From Clostridia bacterium (GTDB taxonomy: Bacteria; Bacillota; Peptococcia; DRI-13; UBA5745): a stretch of 64,000 bases of DNA. The translations under genes and the position numbers were made by a program. The notes below the pieces were generated by a model. That model saw only the letters and a list, made by a program, of their open reading frames with translations, had not been told where the DNA came from and searched no databases. Location: NCBI GenBank assembly GCA_018436095.1, contig JAHDMJ010000018.1, positions 124,001-188,000 on the forward strand, written 5' to 3'. This document shows positions 1-8,697 of this stretch, one piece after another (the first letter of the stretch is position 1; each line of letters opens with the position of its first letter).

Positions 1-402
1 TTGATACCCGAGCTTCTGATACAAGGATATAGCCTTTTTATTATCCTTCCTTACCTCAAGGCGGAAGCGTTTTGCCGAAGGATATTCCTGTTCGAGAAAA
101 TTGAAAAACTCACCGGCCAGCCCTTTGCCTCTGAGGGCTTTATTTATATATAGCTCTTCAATCAAAACCACCATGCCGCCGGCCTCGTTTGAATAGGTAA
201 AGGATAAAAGGGCGTAGCCGGCAGGTTTTTGCTCCGCTTCGATGATCAGGGCGCGGATAAAAGGGGAATTGGCCATGGCGGCATTAAACGTTATCTGGAA
301 ATTACAGACGTCAACATTATGGGCTACTGCTGCTGAAGCGTAGAACTCCTTGGCCATTGCTATAAATAATTCTTTGTCTTTTAGCAACAAATCGCGTATC
401 AT
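1..402 (-). CDS. GNAT family N-acetyltransferase (3' end outside window)
   Basis: This is the first 134 codons of a GNAT acetyltransferase, which would transfer an acetyl group from acetyl-CoA to an unidentified amine. The translation holds the family core: a beta4 strand (GGMVVLIEEL), then the acetyl-CoA pyrophosphate loop in LRGKGLAGEFF, and near the edge RLEVRKDNKKAISLYQKLGY, the usual N/Y-containing motif B. The start ATG at 402 follows GAAAGGA at good spacing. A promoter-like pair lies upstream on the same strand. The C-terminus is cut by the window edge. The substrate cannot be inferred. Confidence 0.85.
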   Translation of the reverse strand, partial: MIRDLLLKDKELFIAMAKEFYASAAVAHNVDVCNFQITFNAAMANSPFIRALIIEAEQKPAGYALLSFTYSNEAGGMVVLIEELYINKALRGKGLAGEFFNFLEQEYPSAKRFRLEVRKDNKKAISLYQKLGYQ

Positions 403-435
403 ATCGGCTGTCCTTTCTGAGCTTTAATTGAGTTT

Positions 436-464
436 ATTATATAGTTTTTCTCAAAATCCGGCAA
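436..464 (-). promoter_or_regulatory. Candidate promoter of the GNAT gene
   Basis: On the minus strand TTGCCG and TATAAT are separated by exactly 17 bases, about 35 bases upstream of the GNAT start. The -35 is two bases off consensus and the -10 is perfect. Confidence 0.5.
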
Positions 465-484
465 TCGGCGGCCGGGAATCCCTA

Positions 485-513
485 TTGTCAAAAGCTGATC
501 ATGCAAGTATACT
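485..513 (+). promoter_or_regulatory. Candidate promoter of rsgA
   Basis: TTGTCA (485-490) and TATACT (508-513) are 17 bases apart, matching a sigma-A promoter. It implies a leader of about 185 bases before the rsgA start, in which I saw no known riboswitch. Confidence 0.5.
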
Positions 514-704
514 GTAATTGTATAATACCGCACTGATATAAAGAAGAAAGAGGCGTTTGTGGTCATTGTCCGATAAGGAATAGTCATTGCATAAGAATCA
601 AAAAGACGATTTTTAATCGTTTATTTGTTGTGCAATGATGTTCCTGTTTTGGCGATGACCTTTTTATTTTGCCGATCATTTCAAATACTTATGAGGTGCG
701 AACA

Positions 705-1820
705 ATGTTAAATCAATTAATCCGCTACGGCGCAAGCCAACGCTATTTAGAAGAAGCTGTTCTTTATCCCGGCTGGTCTCTGGCAAGGGTAATTTCACAA
801 TATAAAGATCTATATAAAATTATTACGGAGGAAGGGGAGCGCCTGGCGGAAATCTCCGGCAAATTCCGCTACCGGTTGAAGGAATTAGCGGAATATCCCG
901 CCGTAGGCGACTTTGTCATGGCCGATCTTGGCGGCGGCAGCGGTAGCGGCACCGATAATGGCTCCGGCAGCAACAGCGGCGGAGGTAATGCTATTATCCA
1001 GCAGGTGCTAAGCCGGAAAAGCGTTTTTGAACGGGCCGCTGCCGGTACCGGCCAGCAAAGGCAGGTGGTCGCCGCAAATATAGACATCGTATTTATTTGC
1101 ATGGCCTTAAATAACAACTACAACCTGAGCCGCCTGGAACGTTATCTGGCGGTGGCCTGGAACAGCGGCGCCACTCCCGTAGTAGTGCTGACAAAGGCCG
1201 ACCTCTGCGAAAATTTAAGCGGTATTACTTTGGAAGTGTCCCAGGTTGCCGCCGGCGCCGATGTAATCGTTACCTCGGGCTATGACCAGGCTTCCTGCCA
1301 TAAACTGCTGCCCTATTTGCAGCCGGGACTTACCGCATCCTTTATTGGCTCTTCCGGCGTAGGCAAATCCACGCTGATCAATGAGCTGGCAGGAGAAAAG
1401 CTTTTGGACGTAGGGGCTATCGGTTGGGAGGATAAGGGACGGCACACCACCACCCGCAGAGAGCTGCTGGTTTTGCCTCAAGGCGGCATTGTTATCGATA
1501 CCCCGGGCATGCGGGAGCTGGGCGTGGAGGCCGTGGATTTATCCAGATCCTTTGCCGATATAGACGAATTAATCAGCCAATGCCGCTTTCGGGATTGCAG
1601 CCATACGGAGGAGCCGGGCTGCGCTGTCCGCCGGGCTTTGGAATCGGGGGAGCTGGATAGCCGGCGTCTGGAAAGCTACCGTAAACTAAAAAAAGAAGCC
1701 AAGTATGACGGACTTTCCTCTAGGCAGATCGAAGCGGAAAAGATCAACACAATGTTTGGCGGAATGGCTGAGATGAAAAAAATGAAGGACTTTAGCCGGA
1801 AAAAGAACAAAGGAAGATAG
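705..1820 (+). CDS. rsgA: Ribosome small subunit-dependent GTPase A
   Basis: RsgA is a circularly permuted GTPase that assists late 30S subunit maturation. The motif order is diagnostic: G4 LTKAD (about 162-166) precedes the P-loop GSSGVGKST (215-223), then DTPGM (265-269), then a C-terminal zinc site of Cys293, Cys298, His300 and Cys306. The ATG at 705 is preferred over an in-frame TTG at 669 because GAGGTG sits 8 bases before it. The N-terminal OB domain is interrupted at about residues 76-95 by a Gly/Ser/Asn-rich stretch that I do not know from the family; similar inserts occur elsewhere in this window. The gene is monocistronic. Confidence 0.93.
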   Translation: MLNQLIRYGASQRYLEEAVLYPGWSLARVISQYKDLYKIITEEGERLAEISGKFRYRLKELAEYPAVGDFVMADLGGGSGSGTDNGSGSNSGGGNAIIQQVLSRKSVFERAAAGTGQQRQVVAANIDIVFICMALNNNYNLSRLERYLAVAWNSGATPVVVLTKADLCENLSGITLEVSQVAAGADVIVTSGYDQASCHKLLPYLQPGLTASFIGSSGVGKSTLINELAGEKLLDVGAIGWEDKGRHTTTRRELLVLPQGGIVIDTPGMRELGVEAVDLSRSFADIDELISQCRFRDCSHTEEPGCAVRRALESGELDSRRLESYRKLKKEAKYDGLSSRQIEAEKINTMFGGMAEMKKMKDFSRKKNKGR

Positions 1821-1913
1821 AAGTAAAAGCAGGCGTTGCCTGCATTACAAAAACAAGAGGGCGTCTCAAAACAGCGAAGAAAACGGTGAGGAGAGGGGCC
1901 CTCTCCCAATGTT

Positions 1914-2047
1914 ATGATTCGGGTGTCAAAAGGTGTGAATCAGCAGCATCTATACTACATATGATGTGTTATCCCAATTCAGAGCAGCATATATAGTACG
2001 CTTATTCGCCATAAGTCATAAAACATGACTTTTGACACCCGAATCAT
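1914..2047. repeat. 134-bp element bounded by perfect 19-bp inverted repeats
   Basis: ATGATTCGGGTGTCAAAAG (1914-1932) is matched by its exact reverse complement at 2029-2047. The 96-bp centre is AT-rich and non-coding. The size and perfect ends suggest a MITE or REP-like unit nested in the larger 1859-2606 element. Confidence 0.55.
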
Positions 2048-2165
2048 GTCATTTAGATAAACAAAACGTTGGCGAATTCATGGAGCATTGTCCGGCGCCG
2101 CGGCAATAGAGCAATGCAGTGATGACTGCCGGCACTGCTGTTAGTGAACCATTGGCGGTGCTAGC

Positions 2166-2410
2166 TTGTACAAAAATTGCGGCTGTGGTCAATTGGCCGG
2201 GGCAGGTCGTACAAAAATTGCGTTTGTAGGTAAAATGCAGGGGAAGTATTCCCTCACAACCGAAAAAATTGCACAAAATGGCTTAGGCTTGGCTAAAATA
2301 GGCCTGGATTTGGCTAAAATAGACCTCGGCTGCTGCTGCAATTCACCCACAAACGTAAAAATTGTACAGGCCGAGCGCGGAAAGTGCATACAAACGCAAA
2401 TTTTGTACAG
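2166..2410. repeat. Cluster of dispersed short dyad repeats (copies 1-5)
   Basis: Five copies of a roughly 22-bp motif occur here: 2166-2188 and 2208-2228 in plus orientation, 2255-2276 (divergent), 2348-2369 and 2387-2410 in minus orientation. The core reads TACAAAAATTGCGTTTGTA in the best copy, with TACAAA/TTTGTA as inverted arms. Related copies occur at 2668-3202, 41784-42310 and 59225-59374. Confidence 0.6.
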
Positions 2411-2416
2411 AAAGGT

Positions 2417-2557
2417 ACGGACCATAATACCATCGCCCGGTTTATGAGCTAGCGGTTTGCCGAGGAACTTCCTGCCTTTTGTGCAAATAATGGCCTGGTT
2501 ATACTCTTCTTGCCCTTTGGGGGTCAGCTTTCCTTACTGAAAAAAGCGAAAAAATAA
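2417..2557 (+). pseudogene. Possible transposase relic
   Basis: Reading from 2417, the frame gives TDHNTIARFMS, an in-frame TAG, then RFAEELPAF and a further 25 codons to a stop. The first part resembles the DHATIARF segment of the IS1182-type transposase remnant at 45 kb. It is short, lacks a start and has an internal stop, so it is at most a fossil. Confidence 0.3.
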
Positions 2558-2667
2558 AAAGAGAGGGTGCCCCCTTCAGCGTTTTCTTCGCTGTTTTGAG
2601 ACACCCCCTTGCCAGTGTGCGCCATATTTAGTGCTGTGAGGAGTGATAAGCTATTGAAGACCAACTT

Positions 2668-3202
2668 TGCTCAATTTTGCAGCTTTGTTTAAGCTTGCGA
2701 ACCTGTCAGAAGCGTTTTTTTAGCCAAAACTTCAAGTTTAAAGTATTTGTAACCCGCTTTAACCCTTCTTTAATGAGGCTGAACACCGCTTTTTAGCTGT
2801 GTTTAGTGTCGCGTTCGGCGGAAACGCACCATTTCAAAGGAGCAGCACACTTTAAACCTGCATTTTTGCTTTATTTATTCGCCTGCCTTAACCCGGGGGT
2901 CCCCCAAACCGAAGGCACTGAAAAAGCCGGCCCAGCTAACCTTTGTGGAGCTGAAATGTACAAAATTTGAGGTTTTATGTTTATTTGCCAGGACTAGCTA
3001 CAAAAAATCTCCAGTTTTATGTTGGTAAGTACTGTTTTTTCTGTATTTAGTGTCAATGATGATTTGAATCCACTATCTTAAAGGGAGCACCCACCAAAAA
3101 CCTCAAATTTTGTACACGCAGCTGGATGGAAAGCACTTTTTTAGTGCCCTCTTACAAAACCTGCAATTTTGTGCAGGCGGGACGAAATCTGCAAATTCGC
3201 AT
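2668..3202. repeat. Cluster of dispersed short dyad repeats (copies 6-12)
   Basis: Further copies lie at 2668-2690, 2721-2743, 2956-2979 and 2996-3021 in plus orientation, and at 3095-3116, 3153-3176 and 3183-3202 in minus orientation. The core is CAAAAWTBSMRSTTKT or close to it. The last copy abuts the aroE stop codon. No gene or other RNA was recognised in the 600 bases between the mobile-like element and aroE. Confidence 0.55.
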
Positions 3203-3203
3203 A

Positions 3204-4202
3204 TTACAGCGATGCAATCAATTCCTCTATGATATTTGGGTCAGGGGTCTTGCCGGTAAAATGCTCAAAGGACAAGGCGGCTTGGCAGACCAGATGAGCC
3301 AGGCCGTTCATGACGGCAAAGCCCTTTGCTTTGGCCTGGCGCAGCAAAAAGGTTTCCCGGGGGGCGTAAATTAAATCATAGACTAAAGCGCCGGGCTGAA
3401 GGATATCAAGAAAGGACAAATCGCTAAAATCGTTGCCGCTTTCGTTTTGGGTTCCTGAAGGGGATGTGCCCTCCATACCTAAAGGCGTAGCGTTGATCAG
3501 CAAATTACAGCCTGCGGTTTTGATGGTATTGCCGATTTCTGACCAGGGGCAATAAACTGCGCCTTCTAAAGGCGGGGCGGTTGCCCACCGGCGGCAGGCC
3601 AACCGGACTTGGGCTCCTTGTTGCAGCAGAGCCATAGCCACAGCCCTGGCAGCGCCGCCGGCGCCCAGAATCAGGGCATTGGTTTTTGCCGCCTCAAGAC
3701 CGGCGGAGGCCAGAGAGAGAAGGAAGCCTTGACCGTCGGTATTGTGGCCGCTAAACTTGCCGTTTTGATAAACGACGGTGTTGACGGCGCCGTACAAATC
3801 GGCGCTGGGGGCTATTTCATCCAAGTGAGGCAGGATGAGGCTTTTCAAAGGCATGGTGACATTGAACCCCGCCATATTTAAGGTGCGGGCCGCCGCCATG
3901 AAATCCGAAAGGGTTTCAGGAGTAACGTCAAAAGCTAAATAAGCATAGGGTAGATTTAAGGAGTCCGCAAATCGGTTATGAATCTGGGGGGAGAGGCTGT
4001 GATTGACGGGATGGCCGATTACGGCCAGGAGCTTGGTGGCGCCGGTGATGCTGCCGCTACCGCTGCTACCGCCGCTACCGCTGCTACCGCCGCTACCGCT
4101 GCTACCGCCGCTACCGCTGCTGCCGCTGCTGCTACCGCCGCTGCCGCTACCGCTGCTACCGCCGCTGCTACCGCTGCTGCTGCCGGTGATGCCGCCCCTC
4201 AT
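3204..4202 (-). CDS. aroE: Shikimate dehydrogenase with Gly/Ser-rich N-terminal extension
   Basis: AroE reduces 3-dehydroshikimate to shikimate with NADPH. Hallmarks are HSLSPQIHN (shikimate-binding serines), NVTMPLK with the catalytic Lys at about 120, HNTDG with Asp156, and the nucleotide loop GAGGAA at about 180-185. The ATG at 4202 overlaps the aroQ stop as ATGA, implying translational coupling; a start at 4256 is possible in frame but would overlap aroQ by 58 bases. Residues 7-52 are almost pure Gly/Ser, encoded by an 18-bp tandem repeat, and precede a normal-length enzyme starting near KLLAVIGHP. It is the last gene of the aromatic operon. Confidence 0.93.
   Translation of the reverse strand: MRGGITGSSSGSSGGSSGSGSGGSSSGSSGSGGSSGSGGSSGSGGSSGSGSITGATKLLAVIGHPVNHSLSPQIHNRFADSLNLPYAYLAFDVTPETLSDFMAAARTLNMAGFNVTMPLKSLILPHLDEIAPSADLYGAVNTVVYQNGKFSGHNTDGQGFLLSLASAGLEAAKTNALILGAGGAARAVAMALLQQGAQVRLACRRWATAPPLEGAVYCPWSEIGNTIKTAGCNLLINATPLGMEGTSPSGTQNESGNDFSDLSFLDILQPGALVYDLIYAPRETFLLRQAKAKGFAVMNGLAHLVCQAALSFEHFTGKTPDPNIIEELIASL
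4050..4182. repeat. 18-bp coding minisatellite in aroE 5' end
   Basis: At least three perfect copies of GCTACCGCTGCTACCGCC lie head to tail at 4056-4109, followed by degenerate units to about 4182. On the minus strand it encodes the Gly/Ser tract of AroE. Units are multiples of 3, so copy-number change would keep frame. Confidence 0.9.
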
Positions 4203-4792
4203 CGGCTGCCGCCCTCGGCAACGGAAGTTTTGCCCACCGCCTGACCGGCCGCCCAATATTGGGCCAGATAATCCATGGCAGCCAGATAGCCCTGGAAGCC
4301 TAAGCCGCTGATTTGCCCCAGGCAGGCGGCGGCGGTTACCGAATGGCGCCGAAATTCTTCTCTGGCGGCAATGTTGGAAAGATGGACCTCCAGGGCAGGC
4401 AGGCCCACGCCTTTAATAGCATCGAATATAGCATAGCTGTAATGAGTATAGGCGCCGGGATTGATGATTAGGCCGTCATACTTGCCGGCAGCCTGGTGAA
4501 TGGCGTCGATAATCTCTCCCTCGTGGTTGCTTTGAAAGACAGCAGCCTCCAGACCTTTCCGTGCTGCCTGCTCTTTGATCAGGTCCACTAAATCCTCGTA
4601 AGTTTGCCGGCCATATACCTCCGGTTCCCGCCGGCCCAGCAGATTGAGGTTAGGCCCGTTGATCACCAGCAGCCTCAGGACAGCGCCGTCAGCGCCGTCA
4701 GAGCCGTCAGTGCCGCCTGCCACAGTCCTGTGGGCCAGACCTTCCGCAGCCATCGTATCTCCCTCGTTGCCCGGGTCTTTAGTATATCTCAT
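4199..4792 (-). CDS. aroQ: 3-dehydroquinate dehydratase, type II
   Basis: This enzyme dehydrates 3-dehydroquinate to 3-dehydroshikimate. The type II core is clear: LLVINGPNLNLLGRREPEVYG with the catalytic Tyr, FQSNHEGEIIDAIH, IINPGAYTHYS and VHLSNIAAREEFR. ATG 4792 is chosen because AAAGGAGG lies about 9 bases upstream; an in-frame ATG at 4753 (after GAGGGAG) is an alternative. At 197 residues it is longer than the usual ~145-150, with a Gly/Asp-rich N-terminal extension and a C-terminal extension ending in the aroE overlap. It is coupled to aroE and follows aroK by 50 bases. Confidence 0.93.
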   Translation of the reverse strand: MRYTKDPGNEGDTMAAEGLAHRTVAGGTDGSDGADGAVLRLLVINGPNLNLLGRREPEVYGRQTYEDLVDLIKEQAARKGLEAAVFQSNHEGEIIDAIHQAAGKYDGLIINPGAYTHYSYAIFDAIKGVGLPALEVHLSNIAAREEFRRHSVTAAACLGQISGLGFQGYLAAMDYLAQYWAAGQAVGKTSVAEGGSR

Positions 4793-4842
4793 GACTTCGA
4801 TACCTCCTTTGCCTCCAATACCATACATGCTATCCCCGCTTC

Positions 4843-5400
4843 CTATATTTTCAATGCAGCCAATACTTCCTTCACCGCTTCTTCAATGGAACCTTCATTA
4901 TCCACCCTAAAATCATACAGGTCTTCGTAAAGCTGCCGCCGCTGCTCATAAAGAGCTTGCAAAGCCGCCAGGGTTTCCGCAGGGGCTTTGCCTGACAGCA
5001 AAGGCCGGGAATCCGTTGGCAATGTGGCTATAATGCTTTCAACCCTGCGGCTTAGATAGATGACGACGGCATTTTCCTTAATGAGGCTGCCGTTATGCAG
5101 TATGGCGCCGCCGCCCAGGGCAATCACCGCCGGCCCTTTGGCCAGCAGGCCGGCGATGCACCGGCTTTCCAAGCAGCGAAAATACTCCTCGCCTTTTTCC
5201 GCAAAAATCCGGGGAATGCTCATTCCCGATTGGGCCTCAATCTCCAGATCGCTGTCGTACCAGGCTTGACCCAGGGCTGCGGCAACCTTTTTGGAAACAG
5301 TGGTTTTACCGCAGCCGGGCAAGCCGATAAAAGCAATATTTTTCATGGGCTCAATGTCATTTTTCATAGGCTTAAGGCCTGCCGGTACGCAATTTGCCAT
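4843..5400 (-). CDS. aroK: Shikimate kinase
   Basis: AroK phosphorylates shikimate at the 3-hydroxyl using ATP. Visible motifs are the Walker A loop GLPGCGKTT, the shikimate-binding DSD, FAEKGEEYFR, the ALGGGA loop and the lid segment DSRPLL. The first ATG at 5400 lies 9 bases after the pheA stop but has a weak ribosome binding site; in-frame ATGs at 5367 and 5346 are possible, and 5346 (MKNIAFIGLPG) gives the usual kinase N-terminus. Cytoplasmic, fifth from the end of the operon order. Confidence 0.93.
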   Translation of the reverse strand: MANCVPAGLKPMKNDIEPMKNIAFIGLPGCGKTTVSKKVAAALGQAWYDSDLEIEAQSGMSIPRIFAEKGEEYFRCLESRCIAGLLAKGPAVIALGGGAILHNGSLIKENAVVIYLSRRVESIIATLPTDSRPLLSGKAPAETLAALQALYEQRRQLYEDLYDFRVDNEGSIEEAVKEVLAALKI

Positions 5401-5409
5401 AAAAGCCCA

Positions 5410-6543
5410 TCATTCTTCCGTGGTGGTGGAATAGCAGCCTAAAACCTCGAAATAGTCGCATTGAGTGGCGGCCTGGCTCAAGGCATCCCGGGTGGTTGCC
5501 GAAAGGATGTTTGCCTGCAGGTCGGCAAAGAAGCGGTAACGGTCCTGGCTGACGGGCCGGGATTCGATTCTGGTCAGATTGATGCCGGCCAGCATGAAGC
5601 TTTCCAAAACAGCGCAGAGGGCGCCGCTTTTATGGGCGGTGGAGAAAGTAACGCTGGTCATGCCGCAGCTTTCATCGTAGATAGGCTGGCCGGCGATGAC
5701 AATGAACCGGGTTTTGTTGCTGGCGGTGTCCATGATATCGGGAACCAGCACCTTCAATCCGTAGGCTGCCGCCGCCTGACGGGAACCGATAGCCGCATAT
5801 TTAGGGCTGTTTTTCTCCGCTACCATCTGAGCGGCTACGGCAGTATTGCGGCAGGCCGTCAGGTCCCAGTTCTTGCCCTTAAGGAAACGGCGGCATTGGC
5901 CAAAGCCCTCGGGATGAGAGAAGACTTCCCGGATGTCGGCCAGCTCCGTGTCTTGAGTGGTCAGCAGACACTGGGCAATGGTAATCCAGACCTCGCCCAC
6001 AATATAGCAGGAATGCTTTTTTAGCAAATCGTAAACTTCGCCGATGGCGCCGGTTTGAGAGTTTTCAATAGGCAAAACACCGTAGTCCGCTTCTCCTGAT
6101 TTTACCACATTGAAAACATCTTCAAAATACTCGTGCTGGCAAAGTTCGGCTTGAGGGAACAGGCGGGCGGCTCCCTGCTGGCTCCAGGCTCCCGTAACCC
6201 CCTGATAGGCTACTTTAATGTTTTCCGTCTTTTTCTCGGCAGAAGCAGGGAAATCCACGGGGCTAGCCATACCCATGTCCTTCGTTTGCTTCATCTTTGA
6301 CAAAGCCATTAAGGTTCTCATGAGGGAGATCGTTTCGGCTTTCAGCTCTTCATCGGTGACGGCCAAAGCCCTTTCGATAACCTGCTGCTCCCTGTCTTTA
6401 TCGAGAATAGCCATATTGCCTGCCGTTTTTATACGGCCGATTTCTTTGATGGAATTCATCCTTTTGCCGAAAAGGGCTACCAGCTCCTGATCCACACTGT
6501 CGATTTCCCGGCGCAGAACCTCTAATTTTTCTTTGTTATTCAT
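5410..6543 (-). CDS. pheA: Bifunctional chorismate mutase / prephenate dehydratase (P-protein)
   Basis: The protein converts chorismate to prephenate and then to phenylpyruvate, the committed route to phenylalanine. An AroQ-type chorismate mutase domain spans residues 1-90, a prephenate dehydratase domain about 108-285 with the catalytic TRF motif at 278-280, and a C-terminal ACT domain about 295-372 with GAL (307-309) and ESRP (327-330), the residues known to bind inhibitory phenylalanine in this family. The fused CM-PDT layout is the E. coli type, not the separate genes of B. subtilis. The start at 6543 follows AGAAAGGATG. Confidence 0.95.
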   Translation of the reverse strand: MNNKEKLEVLRREIDSVDQELVALFGKRMNSIKEIGRIKTAGNMAILDKDREQQVIERALAVTDEELKAETISLMRTLMALSKMKQTKDMGMASPVDFPASAEKKTENIKVAYQGVTGAWSQQGAARLFPQAELCQHEYFEDVFNVVKSGEADYGVLPIENSQTGAIGEVYDLLKKHSCYIVGEVWITIAQCLLTTQDTELADIREVFSHPEGFGQCRRFLKGKNWDLTACRNTAVAAQMVAEKNSPKYAAIGSRQAAAAYGLKVLVPDIMDTASNKTRFIVIAGQPIYDESCGMTSVTFSTAHKSGALCAVLESFMLAGINLTRIESRPVSQDRYRFFADLQANILSATTRDALSQAATQCDYFEVLGCYSTTTEE

Positions 6544-6576
6544 GATATACCCATCCTTTCTGATCTCAATTAATTG

Positions 6577-7581
6577 TTAAGCAATGATCTCCCGGATCTT
6601 TCTTACTTTATCCATAATACGGTGGAAAACCTGGGGCGTTACGGACTGGGCGCCATCGCAGAGGGCGGCCTCGGGATGGTTGTGAACTTCGATGATCAGG
6701 CCGTCGGCTCCCGCCGCTACGGCTGCCAAAGCCATGGGCTCTACCAGATGCCAATAGCCTGTGGCATGGGAGGGATCGATGATCACCGGCAGATGGGTTT
6801 TGGCGTGGAGCACCGGTACTGCCGACAGGTCCAGCGTATTTCTGGTGGCCGTTTCAAAGGTGCGGATACCCCGTTCGCAGAGAATAACTTCTTGAGAGCC
6901 GCCGGCCATGACGTATTCCGCTGCCATCAGCAATTCGTCGATGGTGGAGGAGAGACCCCGCTTCAATAATACCGGCTTGCCTAAGGAGCCTACCTGGGAG
7001 AGCAGGGTGAAGTTCTGCATGTTGCGGGCGCCGATTTGGATAATGTCCACATCCTCGGCGAAGGCGTCCAGGTATTCCGGCGACATGATTTCCGTGACGA
7101 TGGGCAGCCCTGTTTTTTCCCTGGCGATCTTTAAAAGCTCCAGGCCGTCTAAGCCCAGGCCTTTGAAGGCGTAGGGAGAAGTTCTGGGCTTAAAGGCGCC
7201 TCCCCGCATGAAACCGGCTCCGGACATTTTTACATCCCGGGCAATGGACAGAATCTGCTCTTCGCTTTCTACGGAGCAAGGCCCGGCAATGACCGTAAAC
7301 TGGCCGCCGCCAATTTTGCGGCCGCAGATATCAAAAGTGCTGTCGGCAGGGTGAAACTTGCGTCCAGCCAGCTTATAAGGCTCTTTTACCCGCAGTACCC
7401 GCTCCACGCAGGGAAAGCGGAGAATAGTGTCCTCAGATATGCTGGAGGTATCGCCGGCCATGCCGATCATGCTGGTGGGTTCCCCCAGAATATTTTGGAC
7501 GATGACGCCTTTGCTCATCAGCAATTTTTCGATGGGTTCCCTTTCGGCCGGTTCCGTACCGGGTTTGAGAATAATGATCAT
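6577..7581 (-). CDS. aroF: 3-deoxy-7-phosphoheptulonate synthase (DAHP synthase, type I beta)
   Basis: This enzyme condenses PEP with erythrose 4-phosphate, the first step of the shikimate pathway. An N-terminal ferredoxin-like domain (about 1-70) precedes the TIM barrel with [40 protein letters not shown] and DPSHATG, as in the Thermotoga-type enzymes that carry an ACT-like regulatory domain. The start at 7581 follows AAAGAGGAG. The gene lies between aroC and pheA with short gaps. Confidence 0.94.
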   Translation of the reverse strand: MIIILKPGTEPAEREPIEKLLMSKGVIVQNILGEPTSMIGMAGDTSSISEDTILRFPCVERVLRVKEPYKLAGRKFHPADSTFDICGRKIGGGQFTVIAGPCSVESEEQILSIARDVKMSGAGFMRGGAFKPRTSPYAFKGLGLDGLELLKIAREKTGLPIVTEIMSPEYLDAFAEDVDIIQIGARNMQNFTLLSQVGSLGKPVLLKRGLSSTIDELLMAAEYVMAGGSQEVILCERGIRTFETATRNTLDLSAVPVLHAKTHLPVIIDPSHATGYWHLVEPMALAAVAAGADGLIIEVHNHPEAALCDGAQSVTPQVFHRIMDKVRKIREIIA

Positions 7582-7632
7582 TTGCAGCTCCTCTTTCTGT
7601 ATTAAATTTTATCCGGTTTATTATGAAGGGGG

Positions 7633-8697
7633 TTAATAAGTATCGCTCATTAAAAGATCCAGCAGGCAAAGGGCCAGAGCGCCCTGGGCCACCGGCAAAG
7701 CTCTTGGTACGATGCAGGGATCGTGGCGGCCGCCGAAGGAAGTTTCCGTGGTTTCCATCTTTACGATATCCACCGTGGTTTGCTTTTTATGAATAGTGGG
7801 TGTGGGTTTGACGGCCAGGCGGACAACCAGAGGATTGCCGTTGGTGATGCCGCCGTTGATGCCGCCGTTGTGGTTGCTTTTCAGCCTGATGCGGTCACCG
7901 CTGACTTCCAGCTGGTCATTGGCTCCATAACCTGTCATTGTTGTCAAGTTGAAGCCGTCGCCAAATTCGATGCCTTTAATGCCAGGGATAGAAAACATCA
8001 TGGAAGCGATGACGCTTTCCGCAGAATCGAAGAAGGGTTCGCCCAAACCTGCCGGCAAGTTCCAGGCGGCACATTCGATGATGCCTCCCAGGGAATCGCC
8101 GTCGGCTTTGGCCTGCAAAATAGCCTCTTTCATCCTGGCGCCTGCGGCATCGTCGAATACGGGGAAGGCTTTTTCAGCCAGTTTCGCCATTTCTTCCGCC
8201 CCGCCCGGGCTGTCGGCTATGTTATAGATGCTGTAAATCCTGCCGCCAAGGCTGATGCCCCGGCTTTCCAGAATTTGCTGGGCAATAGCGCCGGCAAAAA
8301 CCAGGCAGGCGGTAAGCCGGCCGGAAAAATGGCCGCCTCCCCGGTAATCGTTGAAGCCCTTGTATTTGATCCAGGCGGTGTAATCCGCATGGCCGGGCCG
8401 TAAAAGGTGAGGGGAGTAATCCCGGGAGCGGGTATCCTGATTGCGGATAATAGCGCAAAGGGGAGCGCCGCTGGTGTTGTCCCCCATCATACCTGAGAGG
8501 ATTTCCCATTGGTCTTTCTCCTGGCGGGGGGTGGAGATATCCCCGGAGCCCGGAGCCCGGCGGGCCATAGCGGCTGCCACTTTGGACCAATCAATGGCAA
8601 AGCCGGGAGGCAACCCGCCTATCGTAACGCCGATGGCCGGACCGTGGGATTCCCCGAATATACTGATCTTGATCTTTTGCCCCCAAACATTGCTCAT
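7633..8697 (-). CDS. aroC: Chorismate synthase
   Basis: AroC forms chorismate from 5-enolpyruvylshikimate 3-phosphate with reduced FMN. Signatures are GESHGPAIGVTIGGLPPG at the N-terminus, RPGHADYT, the central RGGGHFSGR segment, and GGINGGITNGNPL and RHDPCIVPRA near the C-terminus. The start ATG overlaps the aroA stop (ATGA) and is preceded by AAGGAG, so the two are translationally coupled. Length of 354 residues is normal. Confidence 0.96.
   Translation of the reverse strand: MSNVWGQKIKISIFGESHGPAIGVTIGGLPPGFAIDWSKVAAAMARRAPGSGDISTPRQEKDQWEILSGMMGDNTSGAPLCAIIRNQDTRSRDYSPHLLRPGHADYTAWIKYKGFNDYRGGGHFSGRLTACLVFAGAIAQQILESRGISLGGRIYSIYNIADSPGGAEEMAKLAEKAFPVFDDAAGARMKEAILQAKADGDSLGGIIECAAWNLPAGLGEPFFDSAESVIASMMFSIPGIKGIEFGDGFNLTTMTGYGANDQLEVSGDRIRLKSNHNGGINGGITNGNPLVVRLAVKPTPTIHKKQTTVDIVKMETTETSFGGRHDPCIVPRALPVAQGALALCLLDLLMSDTY

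Larger units (their letters stand above)
1859..2606. mobile_element. Candidate non-autonomous element with ~47-bp imperfect inverted ends
   Basis: The left end (1859-1906) and right end (2560-2606) are inverted copies of each other. They include a perfect 23-bp core at 1863-1885 and 2580-2602 (TCTCAAAACAGCGAAG is part of it). The 650 bases between contain no intact gene, but hold a 134-bp hairpin element, several copies of the dispersed short repeat and a possible transposase relic. It could be a decayed insertion sequence or a composite of smaller repeats. I could not identify a target site duplication. Confidence 0.5.

Noticed and set aside
1829-1843. rsgA terminator
   Set aside because: GCAGGC-GTT-GCCTGC is a perfect hairpin but has no following T run, so I do not call it a terminator.
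2166-3202. CRISPR-like array
   Set aside because: The short repeats occur in both orientations, vary in sequence and have irregular spacing; no cas gene is present.
3978-4311. Plus-strand ORFs with Ala/Thr or Leu/Pro repeats over the aroE 5' end
   Set aside because: They are other-frame readings of the 18-bp minisatellite; they lack ribosome sites and overlap two well-supported genes.
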